64,000 nt of DNA from Limnanthes douglasii subsp. nivea (lineage: Eukaryota > Streptophyta > Magnoliopsida > Brassicales > Limnanthaceae), in NCBI GenBank assembly GCA_036936605.1, contig JAUPFV010000005.1, positions 78,070,885-78,134,884 on the forward strand, given 5' to 3'. The translations under genes were made by a program, and so were the position numbers. The stretch's first letter is position 1. Each line of letters begins with the position of its first letter. The notes beneath the pieces were generated by a model. The model had not been told where the DNA came from and ran no database searches. It saw nothing but the letters and a program-made list of their open reading frames with translations. Of the stretch, positions 1 through 10,940 are shown piece by piece.

Positions 1-1422
1 CTCAGCTAGTTGCTCTTCAGTTCCCGCTTCGAGATCACTCTTTAATGATCCTTCCTTGTTTTTCTTGTCTTTCTTATTGCGATGGCTAGGGAATCTAATT
101 TTGGTTTGAAGATATACATTTCCATCAACAAATTCAACTCTCTTTAAAGTAACAAATGGTTGGGGAGGATTGAAGAACTATTCCCATATCAACTCGCGGT
201 TAGGGTTAGTCCTCCAAGATGACTTTAAACTAATTTGGTAGGAGGGAATCATTGATGGAAGCCATTGGACCACTTCGTCTCCACCAATAGTTAGAGATTC
301 TTGAAATGACCTGGGTATCTTACAAATGGTACATATAAGGCTTCAAAATAGTTGTTAAAGAAAATAAGTTAGAGACAAGTTATAAAATACATAAAGGAAA
401 TAATAGAAGTTCAAAGTGGGCTACCTGTATTCTTCCAGAACCTGAACAGACGGCTCAGATTCCTTTGTGAGATGATTTTCATACCATTCTCCCATTAGTT
501 GTTGATGAAGAGAAATTCAATATTCCAAAGTTTATCTTGCCTCTAGCAGATCCTCCACCTCATTGTATTTATTCCCCATGTTGAAGTAACAAAAAGGGAT
601 CTGGAAATTGCGAGATAGCCCGGCGATAACAATGAGTTGCTCCATTGGCATTAGATTTTTTTAATAGCCTAGATGTCATGATGTATGGCATCAAGGTAAA
701 CCAAGCATTTAGACTAGCCTGACTTGGACACAATCCTACTAAGCTAAAGCTATTCACGATCTCGGGATGAAAGGTAAACCGAATGCCCCACTTTACGCGA
801 ACAACTTATAATTCATTCTCATAAAAATACACACAAGAAATTTTGTCTAAAGTCAGAAGGTGTTTAACACTGACCTTTGGGAATTTGGGCCCTATGTGTC
901 CGACCAAAGACAGAGAAAGTTCTTCAGATGTTGTTTCGAGGGCCTTGTCTTTACCCTTTTCACCTTTACTACCTTTTTTATTCGAAGCTTTCCTTTTAAC
1001 TAGCTTCAAAATCTCCCCGGTTTGGCCAGACGTCTCTATGGGAGAATCCTTACTAATATCCTTGATATTTTGTTCCATGACCTTTATACTAGATCTTGAA
1101 AGTTCAAGGTGCTGAGAGGTTATGTTCTCTTATTCATTTCGTTGTTGGAAAAGAGTTTGGTTAGATTGCAAGGGCTGAGCTTGTTAGGGTGAAAGGTTCT
1201 CGTCCATGTTCCAATTTTCTGTTGAGGCATTGTTGGAAGGATGTTTTTGTTATGCTGACCCTATCTCCCTAGATGGGTTAACTTTTCCCTTAAACTGTCA
1301 AGTTAGTTTACGAAGGGTTGTCGGACAACATACAAACGTCAAAATGTTGCCGAAGATAGGATTCGCACTGGTTGACGCGATGAAAGAGAAGAAGATATGA
1401 ACGATAACTTACTTGATATCCA
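1..1422 (-). pseudogene. Decayed antisense gene of a Tat-type gypsy element (copy A)
   Basis: On the minus strand short open stretches match the antisense gene of the intact Tat element at 45850-48812. At 806-1078 the stretch GHIGPKFPKVSVKHLLTLDK aligns with GRVGPCFHKVEFKYLLSLLK of the intact protein. At 569-757 LCPSQASLNAWFTLMPYIMT aligns with LCPSQLSPNGWYTLMSCIMA. Both belong to the domain known in plants as 'putative gypsy type transposon' (Transposase_28-like). Frameshifts and stops break the frame and the left end runs off the window. The likely start is the ATG at about 1420-1422. The host element would lie on the plus strand with its pol left of the window. Its function is unknown in the family. 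Confidence 0.75.
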
Positions 1423-1498
1423 TAATAAAATAGTTTCTCTCTATAGAAGGTAAATTTTCTATGTCTAAAAATCTCTAAAATGAGAAAATGAAAGAAGA

Positions 1499-1661
1499 GC
1501 TTATAAAAGAAACTGTAAAAGACTTATGAGTACCATTATATGGAAGTGGAAACCCTACCAACAACTATAAACCATAGAGGAGTGGAAATGTTTTCAATTG
1601 TTTTAGTTTGCCTTACCTATAGTAAAACAAGTTCGTGTCTCTAATCAAATAAGGGCACGTG
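1499..1661 (-). promoter_or_regulatory. Putative promoter of antisense gene copy A (G-box plus TATA-like)
   Basis: A CACGTG G-box lies at 1656-1661, about 235 bp upstream of the presumed minus-strand ATG. A TATA-like run, TTTTATAAG on the minus strand, lies near 1499-1507 and is followed by a CT-rich leader. The same order (G-box, TATA, pyrimidine-rich leader, ATG) occurs at the intact copy, where the G-box is about 264 bp from the ATG. Function is inferred from position and conservation only. Confidence 0.45.
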
Positions 1662-2390
1662 TCATGAAGTACAATTGGTAACAAACTGCAGCTTTTGGAA
1701 AATAACCCTCTTCAAGCGATGTCATCGGATGGGGTTCGAATATATTCATTACATGATTTAAATAATACTGAAAAATTAGTGAGATTCAAGTGCGGTTCAG
1801 ATAATGTGTCAGTTAGCCCTCCTAAAATACCTTTGTGAGGACTAAAAGGGCTAGATAATAGGGTCAGAAGTCTTCATGCTTGACCGCTTTAAGAGGGTTG
1901 GAAATATTCGAGGATCTATTCTCTCCAAAGGAATATACCTCGTATTTACCTTTTGACTTAATTATTTCGAGACAAATTTATTTACTACTTTCTTATTTAT
2001 TACCTTGAATTTATCAATTTATAATAGTTAATGGATTAAATGGGTTTTTGAGTGTTTAGGCTTGGCTCATGACAATGATTTGACCCGTTAGGCCCATTAG
2101 CTCAAAATCGACCTATAAAGGCGTTTAGAGACGGCATTTAATGATGATGAGACTTTATCTCTCTAAACAATAACTAAAAAATCTATATTATCTCTATAAT
2201 TTTCATTTTATATTTTTTTATATCTTCATTATATTACTTAAATACCCTATAAACCAGATTTACCCTTACAAATGCTGATTCTTTGATTTTATCCATTTAT
2301 GTATATATTTTGACAATTGTCTGAAAACATTGATTTCAGGAAAGCAGATTTTGGATTTTTTATTTTTGCAGGTTTTCTTGCATACAAAAG
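1662..2390. other. Intergenic; possible 3' LTR remnant of copy A
   Basis: No gene is visible. The order of parts in related copies would place a plus-strand 3' LTR here. A TATA-like ctataaagg near 2114 and text such as gacccgttaggcccattag recall the TATA region of the Tat LTRs at 8091 and 54956. I could not find convincing LTR ends or a target duplication. Confidence 0.25.
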
Positions 2391-5300
2391 TTCATTTTTG
2401 TTGCATAATTAAGTAGTGTTTCCAGGTTGTGAAATTAGGTACAATTTGGTTGAATAATTAGTTAGTGTGTTTGGTTGCAAAATTAAGTATATTTTGGTTA
2501 CATAATTAGAAGTATTATTGTCTTGTGAAATTACGTGTACTTTGGTTGCATAATCTCTATTACTTGTTTTTATATTTGGTTGCAGAAATATGTAAAAGTT
2601 GGGCACGAAAATAGTGTCAACATATATTCTTTTCTTTTATTTTGTTTATTTCTAGATTTGCAATATCTTCATTGGCTATTTTTGAACAAAATAGTCAGGT
2701 ATATATTCGTATACTTAGTACTTTTGAAAAATATGAAAGTGTGACTAATTTTATAATAAGCAAATCGAATTGTCTGGTCAATGGTCATTTAAGCTTCAAT
2801 TTTTCATTTGATATAAAAAACTATTTTTAGTGATGCAGAGATGACTTTACACCATTGGTTTCATTGGTTGGCCGTAGTAAAGGTCAATATATTGTTATTG
2901 AGATTGGTGGAACTATTGAACGTAAAGATTTATGTATTGATATTTCTGATTTTGGTAGAGTGTCATTATATGATATGCATTCAATAGTCGAAGATAATTT
3001 ACCAATTAAAGAACGTAGTTTGATTTTTTATTTTTTTGAACATAATAAAAAACAACTTGCTACTAGAAGTTAGGTTAATGGTACTCAAGGTGTGGGAGAT
3101 ATATTTGAAGGTGGTTTTACATCTTTACGTTTTGATTTATCTTGATTAGTTATTGAATGGATTTACTTATAAATTAATTCATAATCTAAAAGAAAAATTA
3201 ATTTCATAGTTCGATGAAAATGAGCAAATAATATATATGGAAGCTTTATGTCAATTGAATGTATATATGGTTATAAAAAAATGATGATGCTCATAAGTTC
3301 TATCATAGTTTCTTGATAGAAAATAAAAAAAACATTTGACATCTGATTTGATATCAAACGAGATAGATGGTGGTATTAGATCAAGAAGTGATATCACTCT
3401 AAAAAAAGTTCAATCAGTTGTTAAATTTGATTATAGTTTATATATTTCTTATCGTATGTCATGGATTTCTTTGGAAGATGTTAGGAGAGAATTTTATGGA
3501 AACAGTTCTATTTATTTCTACTTGTTAAATGGTTATGTTAAAACCTAAAAGACTTTGGACGTCACATGTAATTTTGTATTAGAGCATGATGGTGGCAACC
3601 ATTTTTTAAATGTTATTTTATAACTTATCGAGCTTGGCTTCAAGGTTTTCGCTCTTGTCATCTGATGCTCTTTATCGATGAAATATTTTTTACCGATACA
3701 TATCGAGAGGTCGTACTCTCTAAAGTAGCTAAAGATGGTAACATTTATAAGCTTTAAAAAAATATATGTTTAAATTCATAATTTGTTTTTGGGTGCATAA
3801 TTATGTGTTAGTTGGTTGCGTAATTACATAAAAATTGGTTGCGTAGTTCGGTTTTTATTATGAAATTAGCATGATGTTGTGAAAATACAGGATTTTATTT
3901 TGATTATGTAATTACGTGTTTGACGGTGGCATAATTATGTGAAAATTGCTTGCGTGATTATATTTTCTGTTATGAAATTACAAATTATATAATTAGTTGT
4001 TAAATTACTTTATCCAGTTGATACTTATTACCCTTATATCTTTCGTAGGTGTTTTTCCAGTACCATTTGTTTTTGTCGGGTCTGAAGATGGTGATAATTG
4101 ACAATGGTTTTTCTAGACATTAAAACTTAATTTACATTGTTATCGAATTATTGTTATATTTAATCGTCTCCTAAGTATGGTTAATAATGTGTCAACTATT
4201 TTCACTGATTGATATCATTCATATTGTATTATCATGTTATTGGGAATCTGAAGCATGCGTTAAGACGGTCACCAAAAGATTTAAGGAACATGATGGTCAA
4301 CATTTTGAAATAGTGTGCTTCTGCACCTACGAAGAGGTCATTTGATTTACATTTTCATGAATTTCTTAAAGAAAATGGCTGGAAAGAACTTATCTTTATG
4401 GAAAACCTTCCTGAAAGGTATGTATGTGATTTTTTTAGTAAATATTATGGTTTTATGGCTTCTAGTCCAACTAAGTCTTTTATTAATCAAATTAAATAAT
4501 CTTCTAACCTTCTTATTTCAGAATTATTGGACAAAGTCAGGGTTATGCTTATAATCCAGATGCAAAAAAATTACTCTCACTATTTACGTTGGAATAGTGC
4601 GCTTTGTCATGATATTAAAAAAAGATAAAGTTAATATTAAATGAGGTTGTAGGTGGATTGTTCGGTCATCTAACGAAGTATCGTTTGAGGTTCAATAGGA
4701 ACTGGTTATGGTTGGTGATATTTCAAAATACAAGTGTACTTGTGGTATTTAGGAAATCAAATGTTTCCATTACTCTCATTCATGTGTTGCTATATCTAGC
4801 ATTCAATATAATCTTTCATCATATGTGAAATAGTTTATAGTACAAGTTCTTATAAAGAAACTTACTATGACACATACGAGCTTTACCTACTTTTTGGTGA
4901 AGCTTCTAGTTCAAAATTAATCTCCATTTGTTCATCCAACTAGCTTGAATATGAGAACTGGAATACTTAAAAGGAAACATATTATATTCAAATCTGAAGA
5001 GTTTCTTCAAAATTTAAAGTGTAGACATTGTAAAAACGCGGTCATAGTAAAAGGACTTGTGAAGAAAATATATAAAACAATTTATATTTGTTTTTTTAAT
5101 TGGATATGCTCTTTTTTCCATTTCTACTATTTTTTCTTAAATAATTTGGAATTTGATATTATTTCCCAAGGTGAAGAGTTTCTTCATAAAGCAAAGTAGA
5201 AACGTTGTAAAAATATATAGTCATAATAAAAGAACAAGTTAAGAAAATATATAAAATAATGTATTTTTTAATTGGATATGTTCTTTCTATCGCATTTCTA

Positions 5301-6520
5301 TTATTTTTTTCTTATACAAGTTTGAATTTGCTATTTTTTATCTATGAAAGTAACCATTGTTAGTTCGGTGCATAATAGCGTTATAATAGGTTGCGAAATA
5401 AAAGAGTTGGTGTAAAAAATATATAAGTGTAGTTGGGTGTGTAATTACGTTATATCGGGTTGCAGATTTACGTTATAAATGTTCGTAGTTGTGAAATAAC
5501 AATATATAAATAAACATTGTTTTGACTTTAATAGACGAGCATCTACCAATATATTGTTGTTTGTTCTTCATAAAGAAATTAACCAAATGTTTTATGCTCT
5601 TATGTTTAATGCAAGATCTTCTTCTAGTTGACACATTATGTCTTTATAAAGGGTTGTTGAAATGGATTGATTTTCATTTTTAGTTTTTTTTTCAACATGA
5701 TCTTTAATAATAGCATTTAATTCTTCCACTTCTTTATTTCGTTCATTTGTTTTTTATTTTTCATTTTTTAATTATTTAATGACTTTTCGTGAGATCCATA
5801 AGTTCTAACTGTAAAATAAAAAAGAAATAAAAGTTTGGCAAATTATGGTTGCTTAATTACGTGCAATTGCCATTTCAATTTATTTTTTAGATGTGTTAAA
5901 TATGGATGCGTAGTTACTATTAACTTGTAGCGTAGTTACTATTAACTTGTAGCGTAATTATGACTAAAGTGGTTGCAAAATTTGTTTTATGTTGCAAAAA
6001 CAAACTAATGTTATGTGTTGATATTGATTTTTCAAATTGTTGACTTATTCTTGAAGATTTTTTCATTTCTTTTGTGAGTTGAATAGTATATGGAATTCCT
6101 TATGTGAAGAATGCTATTTTTTATATTGTTTTTATCTATATTACAAAATTAAAGTACATGTGTAGATTTGTATTTAAACTAATTGTTAGTTGGGTGCCTA
6201 AGTACACTAATTTTTGTTGCGAAAAAGGTTTTTTATGTTTGAAAACAAATAAAGAGTTGATCCGAAAATTAGTTGTAAATTAAATGAATAAACATATCCA
6301 ATTTGATTGCAAAAAAGTATTTCGTGTTTGAAAAATAGAATGGAAACTAGTTATTAGATCTTGAAACTCACTGCAGTTTGGTGCGTAACTTGGTTGCGTA
6401 AAAAGAAAAAAACAAATCATCTAGAACCTGTAAACATGCACATAAATAAGTTTCAAAGTTGTTAATTATATTTTCTGTTGCATAAAAGGCATAAAAATAT
6501 TCAAAACCAAACACAAACAG
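2390..6520. repeat. Dispersed degenerate short motif (TTGGTTGCRTAATTACGTG-like)
   Basis: A motif of about 18-25 bp, roughly ttggttgcataattacgt, recurs in clusters at about 2395-2600, 3785-4020, 5360-5500, 5840-6000 and 6180-6500. Individual copies vary and are often followed by tgt, tta or aaa. The clusters surround and interrupt the dead MULE transposase and look non-coding. They are neither a clean tandem array nor a recognisable terminal inverted repeat. Confidence 0.6.
2840..4870 (+). pseudogene. Decayed MULE (Mutator-like) transposase
   Basis: Plus-strand fragments in family order identify a MuDR/MULE transposase. Around 2855-3073 lies an N-terminal region with VGRSKGQYIVIEIGG. Around 3640-3760 is MLFIDEIFFTDTYREVVLSK followed by VAKDGN, matching the MULE catalytic consensus (IDGTxLKGRYKGxLLxAVAKDGN). 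Around 4040-4150 is FVFVGSEDGDN with QWF, the usual 'E..ESW.WFL' region. Around 4715-4800 is YKCTCGI..IKCFHYSHSCV, a SWIM-type zinc finger. The usual IDGT acidic region reads IDEI. Several stops and frameshifts are present, and motif-rich DNA at 3785-4020 interrupts the frame, possibly as an intron. No intact terminal inverted repeats or 9-bp target duplication were found. Confidence 0.75.
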
Positions 6521-6580
6521 TTCGTAGGTAATGTATAATATTTACAAATACAATAATTAAAAAATTTACGACAAAATAAA
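4870..6580. other. AT-rich flank of the MULE remnant
   Basis: Short open stretches here are not recognisable proteins. Two similar segments, gaagagtttcttcaaaattt near 4997 and gaagagtttcttcataaagc near 5172, each run into a block ending in ttgtaaaaa and atataaaa, so this is a diverged direct duplication of about 175-bp spacing. The rest is motif copies and AT-rich sequence. Confidence 0.4.
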
Positions 6581-6585
6581 ATAAT

Positions 6586-6768
6586 TTCTTTGTAAAATCT
6601 TATTTAGTAGTTGATTTTATGTTGAAATGTTTGAGATTTCACTGAATTTTATTATATAAATTTTTAATTTGAGATATTTGTGAGTTTTAATTTGAAAAAG
6701 AGAGAGGGATTCATGAGTTGAAGAGAAAAGTTATTGTTTTTTTATACACGAAAAGTATTGTTGGTAAA
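6586..6768 (+). repeat. Diverged ~190-bp direct repeat, copy 1
   Basis: The segment from ctttgtaaaatcttatttag through gattcatgagttgaagagaa to tacacgaaaagtattgttgg matches 9815-10016 in the same orientation (catcgtaaaatctgatttag, gttcacaagttgaagaagaa, tacccgaaagttattgctgg). Both could be ends of related DNA transposons or remnants of one dispersed family. Confidence 0.5.
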
Positions 6769-8090
6769 TATTACGATGCCTCTAATTTTTTATAAACTAA
6801 AAACGAAAATAATTATTGATACTTTTAATTATCAAGAATATTATGTATTGCCTTGAATTTATATTAATTAAATCTTAGACATCTTAACCGAATTTTTAGA
6901 AAGGCGATTTAGCTATGTCAATTCGTGCATGTTTTAGGCTAGAATTTGTTTCTGATTTGTTTAGGATTTAAGATTGGAGCTCTAGTCAAATTTATTTATA
7001 AATTTACTTTGACTTTTAAGTCTAGGGTTTTTATTTAAGAGTCTTAGCCAAGACAGGTTTAGTAATTGAATGAATTTTGAGTGTGAATGCATCTTGCGTA
7101 TGTTGAAGTGCATTTAGATCTGGTATACCGAGAATACATATCAATTTGATATTGAATACATTAGTTTGTTATTGATGCTAGTTTATTAGAATATCTTTTG
7201 ATTTACCGTTTAATGTTAGTAATTGAATGAATTTCGTTTGGGTTTACTTTACCGTTTGATGTCTTCGCTCGTTTGGGTTTACTTTACCGTTTGATGTTTT
7301 CGCTCGTGTTAGAATAGTCGTGTTTGGAAAATTGCAAGTTAATTTTGGTGTTGTACTCAAACTCCGATCTAAAATTTAGTGATAAATGAGACTTAGAAGG
7401 TATATAGTCAATTAACCAAATCAAAATCTTATTTATTTTTAATGAAACAGACATCTTTTTGAATAAAATCTGTTCTAAAAATAGGAGCCTTAAATGATTG
7501 TAGACATTGTCTTGTTTTTCAATTGTGTGCATGAACTAGATGAGACATAGAATGATGAGGCTCGAATAGTTAACTATACAAAATGATACTAAATAATTCA
7601 CATATTTTTTATGGATTTTTGTTTGGATTATTATGAATTTCGTTATTTAGATGGTTATGTAGTTAGAATTTTTTATATTACTTCGGTGAGAGCTAATTGG
7701 ACTCTACAATAGGCATGTCGATAGGAATAAGCTTATTTTCAACTTTCATAGGTGTGTTATTAATTATACGTTTGATAGTTTCTACTATTGATATGTTATT
7801 TCTAATGCAGAGTTTCTGGGGTTCTTAAACTTTAATCGGGTTCACTTTCATTTGAATGGGGGATTATATGGTTCAATATTTTATGTTAACTATGCCCTCA
7901 TTCGCACATTGTTGATTGGTTGGTAGTGACCTTCTCATTTATTGCGTTCTTTTGAATAAAAAACCTTTGGAAATAAACTTAATTTAATAAAATGTTGATC
8001 CATTTTCCTGTAAGTTAGTAAACCTTTCTATAGATAAACATAAGTTGATCAAGTTGTGGCTCTGCATTAAGTCTTCTGCAAAGTATATTT
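6769..8090. other. Unassigned AT-rich spacer
   Basis: No gene is recognised. The only internal structure seen is the 35-bp tandem pair at 7234-7303. Confidence 0.5.
7234..7303. repeat. Tandem duplication, 35-bp unit x2
   Basis: The unit tcgtttgggtttactttacc... ending in tgatgt(c/t)ttcgc occurs twice head to tail, with a single difference (c/t). A shorter related piece, atttaccgtttaatg, precedes it at 7201. Confidence 0.8.
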
Positions 8091-8468
8091 TGATGAGTTC
8101 GGATAAATCCACCACTGCCTACTGAGATTTCTGGACAAGGGCAATTCGGGCATAAACTGCTCACTGAACTATCCGGACAGGACAAAAGTATAAAATAACT
8201 AAACACCTTTTGACTAAGCTAGGTGCTAATGAGCTTATTAAGTAAATGAGTCCTTAAAGTTGACCCGGTTCCATAATTTGACTCGAAAGCCCATGGGTAT
8301 AGTTAAGGGTATAAATACCCCAACTACTTTCATTAATGAGGGTAATGAGCATTTAATACAACCACACACCTCAAATCTCTCACTACTAAACACCCAAACA
8401 TTTAATAATCTCAAAACTTACTAAAATATTTGACAAAGTTACCCTAAGTTTAAAAATAAACCTCACCA
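8091..8468 (+). mobile_element. Solo LTR of a Tat-lineage gypsy element
   Basis: The segment starts TGATGAGTTCGG and ends CCTCACCA, matching the ends of the intact Tat LTR read on its own strand (TGATGAGTCCGG...CCTCACCA). The centre also matches, with cgaaagcccatgggtata and the TATA region gggtataaatacccc followed by tctctcactactaaacaccc. The 5-bp sequence TATTT flanks both sides (8086-8090 and 8469-8473), as expected for a gypsy target duplication. At 378 bp it is shorter than the 502-bp intact LTR. It has no internal region, so it arose by LTR-LTR recombination. Confidence 0.9.
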
Positions 8469-8970
8469 TATTTAACACTTGAATTTTTCATATCTTGTAT
8501 GAATTGAATTGAAAGACACTAACATGTTCGGATGGATGTTTGAACCATCTCAAAGTTGGTTTAAAATAATATATATGTGGCTATAGATTACCGTTATGTG
8601 TAGTTCTTAAGCTTGCGATAAAAAAATGTTTAATTTCATCTTGGGATTATACTTTGGTTCCGTGCCAGGCCTAGGATTAACAATTATAGAGTTACTTAGA
8701 TAATTTTCATCAACTTATGAGTTTATATTATTGGTAACTACATGAAGTTTCCTTCCGGTCCACTTTTCATAAAAGTAAAAATAGACTAGCATTTTACTAG
8801 ACGAGTTCCTGATACCTGACCTTTCATAGCTTTCATAATATGGGCTTGCTACTTTCTTTCCATATCCATATGAGCTAGATTTTCAGAAATTTTATCAATC
8901 AATCTTAAAATAGTGGTATGTAATTTTTTCGTACCAAACTTAATTATTCTTTATACATACAACTTTTTAG
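8469..8970. other. Unassigned spacer
   Basis: AT-rich sequence with no gene, repeat or element end that I can support. Confidence 0.5.
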
Positions 8971-8973
8971 ACA

Positions 8974-9110
8974 TAATAATGAAGGTTTTGGATATAGTGC
9001 ACCTGAAGTTGTTATGTTCGATAATTATTTTCTCAAGAGTGATGGTTATAGTTACAGAGTTGTTATACTCGAGCTTTTAACCAGCATGTAGGCCATTTGA
9101 TATGCATACA
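8974..9110 (+). pseudogene. Receptor-like kinase fragment
   Basis: The plus strand encodes NEGFGYSAPEVVMFDNYFLK followed by SDGYSYRVVILELLTS. This matches kinase subdomains VIII-IX of plant receptor-like kinases (GxxGYxAPE...KSDVYSFGVVxLELLTG), and the wording is closest to STRUBBELIG-type receptors from memory. It is followed by a stop. The ATP-binding and catalytic loops are not recognisable upstream, so this is an orphan scrap of a host gene. Confidence 0.6.
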
Positions 9111-9814
9111 TCAATTGTCAATCATATAAATAATTTAAAAGCTTGACGAATATCTAATTTGTTTATATTATTTCCAATATTATGTTAGTCCAACCATATA
9201 ACAGCAAGAACATAGTTGATTAAATAAATAACGCGTTTTCGAAGCACTAAAGGAAGCTAAAAAGACTAATTCCAAAATTGACAGATTAATGTTTCACCCC
9301 CGTATGGAAACAATGAGCTCTCATTTTTTTATATAATCAATTTTTGTTTTTTTATTACTTTAGTATATACTTAAAATCTTTGCATTAAATCTATACTTTT
9401 TGTCAAAAGTCAATATAATATTTAATTATGAAAGAAAAGAAAAAGTTGATAAAAATAATTCTTCTTATTTTTAGTTATATGGCACTAATGCGACACAAAA
9501 AACTACTCCAAGGAAAAAGTTAATAAACAATATTTCTATCTTAATTATATGGCATTGAGGCAACAAAAAAAAGTTGGATAAAAATCAATATTATCCTAAT
9601 TATACGGCAATGAGACAACACGATAAATGAGTATGACTAAGCTGAAACTTTTTGGAAAGTAATTTTTGTTATATTATAACTATTGTTGATGTAATATAAA
9701 ATATTTTTGTTGTTTGTCACCGATTGTATACAAACATCAAAACCAAACAAGAAATTTTTTAGGTCAAGCGTATAATTACGGACACAAACAATTGAAAAAA
9801 TAAATACAAAATAT
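9111..9814. other. Unassigned spacer with short diverged repeats
   Basis: Three loosely similar blocks contain the phrase tatatggcactaatgcgaca or variants (near 9478, 9547, 9601), each near a copy of aaaaagttgataaaaa. They look like a decayed local duplication with a period of about 60-70 bp. No gene is seen. Confidence 0.4.
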
Positions 9815-10016
9815 AGAATTTTCATCGTAAAATCTGATTTAGTAGTTGTTTTGTGTGAAATGCTTCAGATATCATTAAAATTTGTTGTAAGAATATGTAA
9901 TTTAAGAGATCTAAGTGTTTCAATTTTAGAAAAAAAGAAAGACAGACGGGGTTCACAAGTTGAAGAAGAAAATAAATTATTTTGTTTTTTGTTTTTATAC
10001 CCGAAAGTTATTGCTG
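9815..10016 (+). repeat. Diverged ~190-bp direct repeat, copy 2
   Basis: Partner of 6586-6768 in the same orientation; shared landmarks are cgtaaaatctgatttagtag, cacaagttgaagaagaa and tacccgaaagttattgctgg. Confidence 0.5.
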
Positions 10017-10296
10017 GAAGGTGGTTCTTGATAAACATATAACCTTAGATTGTTATTGGTAATTTTATTTTTTACATGGATGTTATTAGTAACTAACTCT
10101 AAAAACATAAATATAATTTTAGTTTTATTATTATTATTAATCATGTATTATGATTTATTAAATCCTATTTTGGTATATCTAAAGTAGCACCATAAACATA
10201 TTATAATTAAATTTTGATCATATTTATAATTATTTATAAAATTATAAACGATTTGATTTGAAGTTTTACTTAAAACTATTTTACAAAACCATATAT

Positions 10297-10297
10297 G

Positions 10298-10355
<58 letters not shown>
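10297..10355. repeat. (TA)n microsatellite
   Basis: About 28 TA units in a nearly perfect run. The open stretch across it on the minus strand encodes only alternating Ile-Tyr and is an artefact. Confidence 0.95.
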
Positions 10356-10362
<7 letters not shown>

Positions 10363-10940
10363 CGTTCATAGTAAATGTTTGAAGAAAAGCTCCAAGATCT
10401 GCTTTCTTGGCAGCCATTTGAATGAATACCTTTCTTCTTCTCTAATGAACCACAACTCAATCAAATTATGGTGAAATGTAAGAAACATGTCACATTTCTA
10501 CACAACCTATGGCAACCTCTGTCATCATCTCTTCACCATGTCGTCGACTATAGCAAATCAAGAATATTTCACCCACTAGAATTAGTTAATGAATCCGTCA
10601 CTAACATGATATATTCTCTAAGTTACCTCAGACAAATATTTTTAAGCACTCATCCAAAGAAAAAATTTAACTCATCCTAACTTTGTTTCTATATACACTC
10701 TGAAATATAATCCAACATTTAACATAATATCCCTCTTTATTCCCTAGCCTATTACAACCACAACAATCTAAAATTCTAATTAAATTTTATGTTGATGTTA
10801 CAAGAACTTTAATCAAGGACTAAATTCATGAAAATGTGAAAATCGAGAATAACATCAACTTTATATGAGAATAGTGGAATCCAGAGCAAATACAACTCGT
10901 ATTGGAAAATTTAAAAAAGGTAGACCTACATAAGTTCATT
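10356..10940. other. Unassigned spacer before the LINE remnant
   Basis: An open stretch at 10468-10680 encodes about 70 residues of no recognisable family. It could be decayed LINE 5' sequence; I see no support for a gene. Confidence 0.35.

Noticed and set aside
10148..10417. Open stretch with alternating Ile-Tyr residues on the minus strand
   Set aside because: It is the translation of the (TA)n microsatellite.
10468..10680. 70-residue open stretch upstream of the LINE remnant
   Set aside because: No recognisable family; may be decayed LINE leader or chance.
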